In this document: one piece after another, positions 28,698-36,036 of the stretch
Layout of the letters: the number at the start of each line of letters is the position of its first letter
Numbering within the stretch: the stretch's first letter is position 1
NCBI RefSeq assembly: GCF_900635815.1
Contig: NZ_LR134173.1
Span: 3,318,001-3,382,000, forward strand
Direction of reading: 5' to 3'
DNA from: Legionella cherrii
GTDB taxonomy: Bacteria; Pseudomonadota; Gammaproteobacteria; Legionellales; Legionellaceae
Length of the DNA stretch: 64,000 nucleotides
Translations under genes and position numbers: made by a program
The notes under the pieces: model-generated
What the model was told of the DNA's origin: nothing
What the model saw: the letters and a program-made list of their open reading frames with translations, nothing else
Database searches by the model: none

Positions 28698-29465
28698 TCA
28701 TGGCTTATCATGATATAAAACAATCAACTCCTTACTGGAAGAACAACCTAATAATTCCATTGTCTTAGCTAAAGTCCCTTCTACAGTTCGGTAAGAGATA
28801 TTCATATCCCGGGCGATTTCTTTGGAGCTTTTTCCCTGAGCCAGTAATCGAAGACAGACTGCTTGTTGTTCAGATAACCGAATAGGTAAATGGGACGATT
28901 TATGAAACAGCACCATATCCTTTTCATTTAATGAGACCGGTTTGGCTTTTTCTGTTTCGTTTTCAGCAACACACTTAAGAGTATTAAATACATGTTCTTC
29001 CAAGGCATTATCATCCGTATCAAGAGAGATACTCGCTACATTTTCGAATAGGTGATCACGCTCGCTATGCAGCGAATCAAAAAAAGTTTTGAGGTCAGTC
29101 GTTAATAATGGCATAGGATTTCGTGAAATTCGTCCTATTTGTACGGCAGTACTGACTTGCAAAAATACGACAAACTCTGAGGACAACAATTCTCGAATTG
29201 CATCATCACAAATAATGCTGGCATCTGTGGTTGCTACTATATTTTCTTTAGCGTGTAACCCCATCAGTACTTCTTTTTGGCATTGGTAAAAATTTTTTTG
29301 TCCCTCTGCGCCCAAAATCTCATGCAAAGTACGCCCCACATGATATTCGATTCCAAGATCCGCATCGATAAACTCCCAGCCCAGTTTTTCAGCCAGAAGC
29401 TTTGCGAATAAGCTTTTGCCAGCACCAGGTAGACCGACAATAAAAATACGTTTAGGTTGATTCAT
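28698..29465 (-). CDS. Shikimate-kinase-like / LuxR-HTH fusion regulator
   Basis: Two domains. Residues about 5-165 resemble shikimate kinase: P-loop GLPGAGKS, then FIDADLGIEYHVGRTLHEIL, as in the enzyme's substrate-binding DxD region. Residues about 195-254 are a LuxR/GerE helix-turn-helix (LSEQQAVCLRLLAQGKSSKE, NISYRTVEGTLAKTMELLG). A small-molecule kinase fold joined to a DNA-binding domain suggests ligand-sensing transcription control. The start at 29465 is supported by AGGAG 7 nt upstream; another ATG lies one codon earlier. A good promoter with repeated boxes lies upstream at 29513-29541. Targets are unknown. Confidence 0.8.
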   Translation of the reverse strand: MNQPKRIFIVGLPGAGKSLFAKLLAEKLGWEFIDADLGIEYHVGRTLHEILGAEGQKNFYQCQKEVLMGLHAKENIVATTDASIICDDAIRELLSSEFVVFLQVSTAVQIGRISRNPMPLLTTDLKTFFDSLHSERDHLFENVASISLDTDDNALEEHVFNTLKCVAENETEKAKPVSLNEKDMVLFHKSSHLPIRLSEQQAVCLRLLAQGKSSKEIARDMNISYRTVEGTLAKTMELLGCSSSKELIVLYHDKP

Positions 29466-29512
29466 CATTTTTCTCCTATGCGTGGCTTCCAATAAGCTTT
29501 GAATCTACTCAT

Positions 29513-29541
29513 AGTATAAAAACGTATTCAAATTACATCAA
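29513..29541 (-). promoter_or_regulatory. Promoter of the shikimate-kinase-like/LuxR gene
   Basis: Read on the minus strand: -35 TTGATG (29536-29541), a 17-nt spacer, and -10 TATACT (29513-29518). The spacer contains AATACGT (29522-29528). Two further ACGTATT boxes lie at 29540-29546 (overlapping the -35 edge) and 29550-29556. The boxes may be a binding site, possibly for the gene's own product. Confidence 0.6.
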
Positions 29542-29587
29542 TACGTAAAAATACGTACCAAATATTGAATTTTTTATACAAATTATT

Positions 29588-30226
29588 TTAACCCTGCTGT
29601 TTTATTAACAGGTGTTTTACAGTTAATAAATCAAGATATGCTTTTTTCTTATCGGCTGGATTTCGTAAAAGATAAGCAGGATGATAGCTGACGATAAAAG
29701 GAATATTATTGTAATGATGGAGTGTATTTCGCAATTGTTTCAGCGGCAGTGATTGATTAAGTAAAAATTGACCAGCAAAGCGTCCTAAAGCCAAGATCAA
29801 ATGCGGCTGAATCAGCTCAATTTGCTGTGCGAGATAAGAACTGCATTGAGTAATTTCCTCCATCTGAGGATCTCTATTATTAGGTGGCCTACATTTCAAA
29901 ACATTGGCGATGTACACATCTTGTTCTTGCATTTCAATGCTCTGTAACATTTGATTCAATAAACTTCCTGCTTTACCTACAAAAGGTAATCCTTGCTGAT
30001 CCTCATAAAAGCCTGGAGCTTCACCAATAATCATTAATTTTGCGTTCGGACTGCCACGGAAAAAAACAGTTTGCGTGCGAGTTTTATGTAAAGGACATCG
30101 AGTGCATGCAGCCACTTCTTTAGCCAAGGTAGATAATCCTTGTTCACAGGAAGGATGCGAGCTACGTAGCTCCCAGAGATCGATTCCCATAGCCTGTAGA
30201 TAATAACGATTTAAAGGGTCTGACAT
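29588..30226 (-). CDS. Uracil-DNA glycosylase, family 4 (iron-sulfur)
   Basis: Removes uracil from DNA. GEAPGFYEDQQGLPFVGKAG is the active-site region of family 4 enzymes, and SYHPAYLLRNP is the second conserved motif. Cys residues in CTRCPLHKTR, NVLKCRPPNN and ITQC are placed to bind a 4Fe-4S cluster. Length is 212 aa. It lies upstream of, and in the same direction as, the fusion-regulator gene, but a promoter between them suggests separate transcription. Confidence 0.88.
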   Translation of the reverse strand: MSDPLNRYYLQAMGIDLWELRSSHPSCEQGLSTLAKEVAACTRCPLHKTRTQTVFFRGSPNAKLMIIGEAPGFYEDQQGLPFVGKAGSLLNQMLQSIEMQEQDVYIANVLKCRPPNNRDPQMEEITQCSSYLAQQIELIQPHLILALGRFAGQFLLNQSLPLKQLRNTLHHYNNIPFIVSYHPAYLLRNPADKKKAYLDLLTVKHLLIKQQG

Positions 30227-30325
30227 AGAAGACTCATTTCACACAATAATTGCTCGAGAAAAGTTGGATGGTTATTTTCGTTTTTAATTTTTGATAAATC
30301 AATGCTTCCATAATTAAAAAAATCC

Positions 30326-30410
30326 CCTCATTCCGAGCCTGGCGAGGGATCTTCATATCGTAGAAGAGTGCTATTGGATGGGAGATCCCTTGCTACGCTC
30401 GGGATGACGT
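30326..30410. repeat. Family B palindromic repeat, copy 2
   Basis: CTCATTCCGAGCCTGGCGAG and GGATCT at one end, mirrored by GAGATCCCTTGCTACGCTCG and GGATGACG at the other, with a central loop. It overlaps the 3' end of the next gene and supplies that gene's last codons and stop. Confidence 0.75.
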
Positions 30411-31796
30411 TGGAAATAATTTAGCCGATTCTATAAGTATCATTTTGCGAGTATTTATAAATTGCGTCTCATTCCAAATGTTTTCTACGAGTAATGTTCC
30501 CTTATCGAGACCTTCTTGATAAGCAGCTAATCCAATTAATAAATGGGAGAATTTAATTTTTCTAAATTTGCTCAACGCCTCAAATAAAGTCAATCGCTCA
30601 ATTTCAGATCCAGATAGATCATCCCCGCATTCTCCATCAAAGCCTTTAAATTTTGCCGCAAACCAATCCTCTAAAGGCTTTCCTCTCAGAATAAAGCTAT
30701 GGGAGATTTGTGAACCGCCAAGTACTCGAGTATCTAAATATTGCTGAATATCAACACAAATTGAGTTTTTCTTTATGTATTCCAATGCTTCAGTAAATAA
30801 TGGACTTAATTCGAAAGTTTTCACCTGAACCATAGCACGTAATTCCATCAATGATTTAAGTCTATTTTGTTGTTTTACTTGATTTTCTGCAGTCTTATTT
30901 CGCGAAGTATGTGCCTCTTTTTTCATCGCCTCCATTTGATTATCGAGTTCAACTACAATGTTGTGCAGACGAACAGAATTTTTTCCTTTCGTAACCATTT
31001 GATCTTGCAACCAACTGCATAACTCTGGAGATAAAGATTGAGTTTGTTTGCTCGAAAATACTTTGGTTAATGCAGCATTGAAATCATCTGGGGTTAATCG
31101 ATCATAGAGTTCAGCTGCTTTTAAATAAAGATTCGCATGCTCTTCCTCCAGATGCTCCTCCAACATTTTTTGCTCCCAATCATCCATTTTGGCGGCGTTG
31201 CTTAATTCAATCATCCCGCCCCCAGGTAAAAGATAATAACCGTGATGTTTTGCAAAACGAATTCGCCCCTGTGCATCGACATGAATTCTATCCACCGCTT
31301 CATTTTTAAGCGAACTACCCATTTGAATCTGAATTGGATAGAGTTGATTCGCGGGGGGATGAGCAATATTAAGCTGATCCAAATTAAAAAGATGAGCTTT
31401 ATTCGTTTTCCTTAAGTGGGCTTTTTGAGCTTCACGAAATTTTTCCCAAATTTCTGGCGTATACTCAGGGATTGGTAGTTTCAATCTCATCTGCCCCGGG
31501 GTACTACCAAACTCAAACCAGGCGTTTAATTCGTCATCCATCTCCATATTATAAAAATCGAATAAAATTTCAAAATAGTTCTGATTTTCCATGCGTTGCA
31601 AAACATCAGCATAATTAATGAATGTTGCAGCATATGCTAACTCTTTATAATGTGCCTTCACTTGGCTCTTATCAGTCACTTTACCCACAAGTTTTTTGAT
31701 GTCTGCCATTTTATCCAACATTATGGCTTGTCGACTTTGGATGTTCGCTTCTTTATATCGAATCAACATGGGGACAATATCAGTAAATAACTGCAC
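30393..31796 (-). CDS. Hypothetical protein, effector-like
   Basis: Not recognised. 467 aa, no signal peptide or membrane segment, largely helical and charged, with a Glu-rich stretch (about 210-220, EEHLEEEHANL) and a likely coiled coil near residues 285-315. The GTG start at 31796 follows AAGGAAAAG. The last residues, PTSSRA, and the stop are encoded by a family B repeat, so the original C-terminus may have been longer. It is divergent from a kinase-like gene, 117 nt apart, which with the absence of homology suggests a translocated substrate; this is inference only. Confidence 0.55.
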   Translation of the reverse strand: MQLFTDIVPMLIRYKEANIQSRQAIMLDKMADIKKLVGKVTDKSQVKAHYKELAYAATFINYADVLQRMENQNYFEILFDFYNMEMDDELNAWFEFGSTPGQMRLKLPIPEYTPEIWEKFREAQKAHLRKTNKAHLFNLDQLNIAHPPANQLYPIQIQMGSSLKNEAVDRIHVDAQGRIRFAKHHGYYLLPGGGMIELSNAAKMDDWEQKMLEEHLEEEHANLYLKAAELYDRLTPDDFNAALTKVFSSKQTQSLSPELCSWLQDQMVTKGKNSVRLHNIVVELDNQMEAMKKEAHTSRNKTAENQVKQQNRLKSLMELRAMVQVKTFELSPLFTEALEYIKKNSICVDIQQYLDTRVLGGSQISHSFILRGKPLEDWFAAKFKGFDGECGDDLSGSEIERLTLFEALSKFRKIKFSHLLIGLAAYQEGLDKGTLLVENIWNETQFINTRKMILIESAKLFPTSSRA

Positions 31797-31913
31797 GATG
31801 ACTTTTCCTTATCAGATGTTCATCCAAGTCAATTTATAATAAAAATGAAAAATCTTAATACATCTTGTAAGAATTAAATTATAATACAATCTGGACATAT
31901 TTATTCCTTTATT

Positions 31914-33398
31914 ATGCCTCTTGTTATCGATTTGCAAAATATTGCACAAAATAAATGGATTTGGGATTTTCTGGAAAACCAACGTCTCCACGGGAAGGAG
32001 GTTTGGAAGCCGAATGAAGTATATACCTATAACGGCTCTTCTTTTACATTTCAGCAACCTGTTTTTGCAAGAAAAAGAAAAAATCCTGCTCAGGGGTACG
32101 CTTATGAAATGCCATCCTCAAAACGTCTCGGCTTAGGAAAATATGGAGCAGTATACCGCATTTCCTGCACAATCAGTCGGGGTAAAACAGATACCTTCCA
32201 GGTTCAAGACAAACATCGAGTTGTAAAGTTTCTAGATCCTAATGATGCCTTGCGCGAGTATAACGTCGGACATTATACCGAACATTTACATATGAAAGCG
32301 CCAACCCAGTCTTACCTGGTAATGAGGGAAATGCAGGGGCAAACGTTCACAAGTTTTTTACATCAATATTATCGAACTCTAAGCCGAAAGAAAAAATTAG
32401 AATTAACTAAAGCAATAATCCATGCAATCAAAGAACAGCTTATTGATAGAAAACTCATTCATAAGGATCTTCATGGAAGAAACATTTTAATACATTATGA
32501 TCCCTTGTCATCACAAAACCATTTTACCGTAAATGTTATTGACTACGGTATGGCATATTATTCCCCGGGATTAAATATCGGTTTGCTCAATTCTGATGTT
32601 GGGTCATTGTGGAATTTCCTCTACGCGATATGGTCGAATGAACCGGATAGACCTGAAGTCATCAATGCATTAATCAATATGCGATCTTTTCGTTTCAGCG
32701 ATTACTTACTGCTTGATGAAGTAGTTATGGCCCCCACACTAAAATCCCAAAAACCATTGGATCGCATGCTTGCCTACCTAAGGCAATTGGCAGAAACACA
32801 CGACGGATTAGCAAAAGAATTGCGACATGATTTATTGCGTGCAGTAAAACAATCTGATGCGAGTAATTTGACGCCAATGAAACTGGCTGTCGAACAATGC
32901 AAAGAGTCTCTAATCAAACACAATATTGATCTTTGCAGTTTTCCTTATCCAGTTTTTACGGAAAACGCAGAGAAACAAAAACAGTTAAATGAAATTTATG
33001 CCTATCTCAGGCATCTCGAAAATAAAGGAAAATTCCTGATATTCTATGACCAGGAAAATGAAGGAAATGAACTTTGTGAGCTGGCACACAACTTAAGACA
33101 AAAAACGTATCAAGCGGCTATGATGTCTCCTCTACAACAAAGAGACGCTTTCGCTGCATGCAGCATACAGTGCAAGGAAATCTTAGACAAAAATCGAGAA
33201 TTACTTAATATTCATCGAGACTCCAATTACATTTGGGCTGAAATTGGGGTAGTCCTGTGTTCTCTTATTGTTTTCTACCCCATAGTCGGCTTTATTCATT
33301 ATCTTGCAACGGATCGGTTTAGATTTTTTAATCAAACAGAATCAGCTGCAGGAGCCTCCAAAATGGAAAAGAATTTTAATCAATTATGTGATATTTAA
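31914..33398 (+). CDS. Ser/Thr protein-kinase-like protein, putative effector
   Basis: Kinase fold in residues about 70-300: Gly-rich loop GLGKYGAV (73-80), VVKF with likely catalytic Lys105, catalytic loop HKDLHGRN (His183, Asp185, Asn190) and IDYG with Asp210 in place of DFG. All key residues are kept, so activity is plausible. Residues 330-440 are helical, and a hydrophobic segment at about 440-465 could anchor the protein in a membrane. There is no signal peptide. Length is 494 aa. It resembles LegK-type effectors in layout, but the substrate is unknown. No strong ribosome binding site is seen. Confidence 0.75.
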   Translation: MPLVIDLQNIAQNKWIWDFLENQRLHGKEVWKPNEVYTYNGSSFTFQQPVFARKRKNPAQGYAYEMPSSKRLGLGKYGAVYRISCTISRGKTDTFQVQDKHRVVKFLDPNDALREYNVGHYTEHLHMKAPTQSYLVMREMQGQTFTSFLHQYYRTLSRKKKLELTKAIIHAIKEQLIDRKLIHKDLHGRNILIHYDPLSSQNHFTVNVIDYGMAYYSPGLNIGLLNSDVGSLWNFLYAIWSNEPDRPEVINALINMRSFRFSDYLLLDEVVMAPTLKSQKPLDRMLAYLRQLAETHDGLAKELRHDLLRAVKQSDASNLTPMKLAVEQCKESLIKHNIDLCSFPYPVFTENAEKQKQLNEIYAYLRHLENKGKFLIFYDQENEGNELCELAHNLRQKTYQAAMMSPLQQRDAFAACSIQCKEILDKNRELLNIHRDSNYIWAEIGVVLCSLIVFYPIVGFIHYLATDRFRFFNQTESAAGASKMEKNFNQLCDI

Positions 33399-33538
33399 TG
33401 CCTAGTGACAGTTTTTTTACAATTTACTTTAATCTCAATGTCTTAAACCAATACCTATAAATTTTTTCTCATAATAGTTAATGATTCAAAATTATTTTGC
33501 TAATATAGCTGCCGTTGTCATTATAAGAAGAATAATTT

Positions 33539-34396
33539 ATGACATTAGCAAAAAATTCAAATCCCTATTCAGCAGATACTGCATTTCAAGATGGCCGATT
33601 ACGCCAAGCGCAGCTAAAAATGCTTACTATGCTGGAAGTCGTAGACTCTATCTGCAGAAAACATGGTTTGGATTATTGGCTTGATGCGGGTACTCTTTTA
33701 GGTGCTGTCCGCCATCAAGGATTTATTCCCTGGGATGATGATGTGGATATTGCCATGCCCCGCTCCAGCTATGAACAATTTCTACGTGTTGCTCCATCAG
33801 AAATTCCAAACTGGATGTGGTTGCAAACAATCCATAGTGACCCAGGCTATTTTAATATGGCTACTCCCTTAAAAATCAGAGATCGTGCCAGTCGTTTTAT
33901 TGAAAAACACGAAAAAGGGAATGAGCCGTACGTTCAAGGTATCTTTATTGATGTATTTGTCTATGACAGGATGCCCGTAGACCCAAAACAACGAAAGCGT
34001 TACAAATTCTATGCTAAAAAGCTCTCCCGTTTATTATGCACTAAATACAGTAAAGTAAAAATAGGACACTATCCTACCTTCTATAAATTGATCGCCTCAT
34101 TTTTTCCTAAACCTCTACTTGAATGGGGTTTGCAAAAAATCATCCATCAAGCAAATGCCAGTCATAGCCCATATATAGGACGAGGATATAATTGCGTAGG
34201 CAAAAATTTAATTAAAAATGAAGAAATTTATCCTTTGCAACGCGTCTCTTTTGAAACCAAAGAATTTAATATCCCTCGTAACGCAGAAGCCTTCCTGATT
34301 CAACAATATGGTGATTATTTGCAGTTACCTCCAGAAGAACAACGAGTCATGAGACATTGTAAGGAACTGATTCCCCATCTGGAAGAAACAATATAG
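33539..34396 (+). CDS. LicD-family phosphotransferase
   Basis: Member of the LicD/Fukutin-related family, which moves phosphocholine or similar phospho-groups to sugars. DYWLDAGTLLGAVRHQGFIP followed by WDDDVDI (Asp66-68, Asp70) is the nucleotidyltransferase-like metal site. Length 285 aa is typical. Legionella has LicD-type genes for surface or host glycan modification; whether this one acts on LPS or a host target is not visible. A promoter-like site for the next gene lies right after its stop. Confidence 0.82.
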   Translation: MTLAKNSNPYSADTAFQDGRLRQAQLKMLTMLEVVDSICRKHGLDYWLDAGTLLGAVRHQGFIPWDDDVDIAMPRSSYEQFLRVAPSEIPNWMWLQTIHSDPGYFNMATPLKIRDRASRFIEKHEKGNEPYVQGIFIDVFVYDRMPVDPKQRKRYKFYAKKLSRLLCTKYSKVKIGHYPTFYKLIASFFPKPLLEWGLQKIIHQANASHSPYIGRGYNCVGKNLIKNEEIYPLQRVSFETKEFNIPRNAEAFLIQQYGDYLQLPPEEQRVMRHCKELIPHLEETI

Positions 34397-34413
34397 CCTC
34401 CTTCTCCTGAGGA

Positions 34414-34443
34414 TTGACAGATAATCATGCAATCGGATACAAT
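34414..34443 (+). promoter_or_regulatory. Strong sigma-70 promoter upstream of ABC-F gene
   Basis: -35 TTGACA (perfect, 34414-34419), 18-nt spacer, -10 TACAAT (34438-34443). Start of transcription is expected near 34450, leaving a leader of about 130 nt before the ABC-F start codon. Confidence 0.7.
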
Positions 34444-34489
34444 TGTACCCAATATCTAAAAAGCACATCTCTAAGAGGCTTAAACTATC

Positions 34490-34580
34490 ATGGACATTAT
34501 TTCTTAAGTACGCCCTTTATTTCGGGCGATGACGGAAGCAGTAAAAATCACTGCCCATTTAGAATACTTAAGAGAGTTAC
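34490..34580 (+). promoter_or_regulatory. Structured leader with 5-codon ORF, candidate attenuator of ABC-F
   Basis: A short ORF encodes MDIIS and ends with TAA at 34505-34507; AAGAGG upstream could be its ribosome site. An 11-bp stem pairs 34500-34510 with 34565-34575 (one GU). Inside it lie two hairpins: CGCCC/GGGCG (34511-34528) and GCAGT/ACTGC (34538-34554). The 3' arm overlaps AAGAGAG (34570-34576), the ribosome binding site of the ABC-F gene at 34581. A ribosome stalled on MDIIS would melt the 5' arm and free the site. This layout matches leader-controlled antibiotic resistance genes; the peptide itself is not a known one to me. Confidence 0.55.
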
Positions 34581-36011
34581 ATGATGCATAAGCCTATTCG
34601 ATTTCAAGATCTTAGTCTTTCTTTCCCCCACAAAACATGTTTTGTGGACTTCAGTGGCCAAGTTTCCAACGGCAGTCGAATTGCAATTATTGGACGCAAT
34701 GGCACTGGAAAATCAACCCTGCTCAAAATACTTGCAGGAGTACTTCAACCAACCGAGGGTGACATCCATTTTCCTCAAGCATTGAATAGAGGTTATGTCC
34801 CCCAAGTCATTGAAGAATATAACTCATTAAGTGGAGGACAACGTTTTCAAAAATTATTGACGCAGGCATTGGCTTCGGATCCAAATCTTTTAATGCTCGA
34901 TGAGCCTAGTAATCACCTGGATCGTAAAAATCGACATTCTTTAATGAGAATGCTTTCTGATTATCGAGGAACCTTAATTATGGTGACCCATGATATCGAA
35001 TTATTGCAATCCACTGTGGATACGATTTGGCATATTGATCAAGGTAAGGTCAATGTTTTTACTGGATGTTATGAGGATTACTTGCGAGAAATCACGATTC
35101 AGCGCCATGCGATTGAAGGTGAACTTGCGGAACTGATACGTCAGAAAAAGCAACTTCATGTCGACATGATGAAAGAACAAGTACGAGCCAAGAGCAGTAG
35201 AGCTCAAGGTGAAAAACACATTCAGCAGCGGAAGTGGCCAACCATTGTTTCACAGAGTAAAGCGAGGAATGCACAAGAGACTTCTGGACGTAGAAAAAGC
35301 GCAATCTGTCATAAGAAACAAGAGTTAAGCCAACGTTTATCAGAACTCTACTTGCCCGAAACGATTCAACCCAAATTTGCTGTTCCTGGGGTTGTAACAA
35401 GCCAGACCTTAGTAACAATCAGCGAAGGAACTGTTGGTTATGTGGAAAATAAGTCTATTTTGCGTGAGTTGAGCTTTTCAATAAAAGCACGAGATCGGAT
35501 TGCGATTTGTGGCGATAACGGTTCAGGTAAATCCACTTTACTCAGAGCCATTTTAGGTAGTCCGTCTGTAATAAAAACAGGAAATTGGACTGTCCCGCAA
35601 GCGTATGAGATTGGCTACCTTGATCAACATTATACGACGCTGCCAGCAGAGAAAACCGTATGGGAGGCGATAAGCTGTTGCTTAATCTATAAATCCTATA
35701 CCGAAATTAGGGAGCATCTAAATGATTTTTTATTTCGAAAAAATGAAGAAGTTAATGCCTTGGTTTCAACCTTATCTGGTGGAGAAAAGGCTAGACTCTC
35801 TTTGGCACAAATTGCGGCGATTACACCCAAAATGCTGATTTTGGATGAAATGACAAACAACTTGGATAGAGAAACACGTGCTCACGTAATTCAGGTACTC
35901 AAAGTTTATCCTGGGGCCATGATTGTTATTTCCCATGATGCTGATTTTTTGAATGCTATCCAAGTAACTGATCGGTATGAAATTAAGGATGGGCTATTAA
36001 GCGCCTTATAG
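34581..36011 (+). CDS. ABC-F ATPase, antibiotic-resistance-like
   Basis: Soluble protein with two ATPase domains and no membrane segment, the ABC-F pattern of ribosome-binding proteins. Domain 1: Walker A GRNGTGKST (38-46), signature LSGGQ, Walker B LMLDEPSNHLD. Domain 2: Walker A GDNGSGKST (311-319), LSGGEKARLSLAQ, LILDEMTNNLD. The linker (about 185-270) is basic and helical. At 476 aa, with a short stretch between Walker A and signature in domain 1, it resembles Vga/Lsa/Msr-type target-protection proteins more than the EttA housekeeping group. The upstream leader and the ABC exporter gene 25 nt downstream fit a drug-response unit. Drug specificity is unknown. Confidence 0.85.
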   Translation: MMHKPIRFQDLSLSFPHKTCFVDFSGQVSNGSRIAIIGRNGTGKSTLLKILAGVLQPTEGDIHFPQALNRGYVPQVIEEYNSLSGGQRFQKLLTQALASDPNLLMLDEPSNHLDRKNRHSLMRMLSDYRGTLIMVTHDIELLQSTVDTIWHIDQGKVNVFTGCYEDYLREITIQRHAIEGELAELIRQKKQLHVDMMKEQVRAKSSRAQGEKHIQQRKWPTIVSQSKARNAQETSGRRKSAICHKKQELSQRLSELYLPETIQPKFAVPGVVTSQTLVTISEGTVGYVENKSILRELSFSIKARDRIAICGDNGSGKSTLLRAILGSPSVIKTGNWTVPQAYEIGYLDQHYTTLPAEKTVWEAISCCLIYKSYTEIREHLNDFLFRKNEEVNALVSTLSGGEKARLSLAQIAAITPKMLILDEMTNNLDRETRAHVIQVLKVYPGAMIVISHDADFLNAIQVTDRYEIKDGLLSAL

Positions 36012-36036
36012 TTGTACCCAAAACTGAGTAAAGATT

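Noticed and set aside
34500..34575. Three-way junction before ABC-F as a purine-type riboswitch
   Set aside because: The conserved purine-riboswitch core bases in the junction and the loop-loop contacts are not present. Leader-peptide control explains the layout better.
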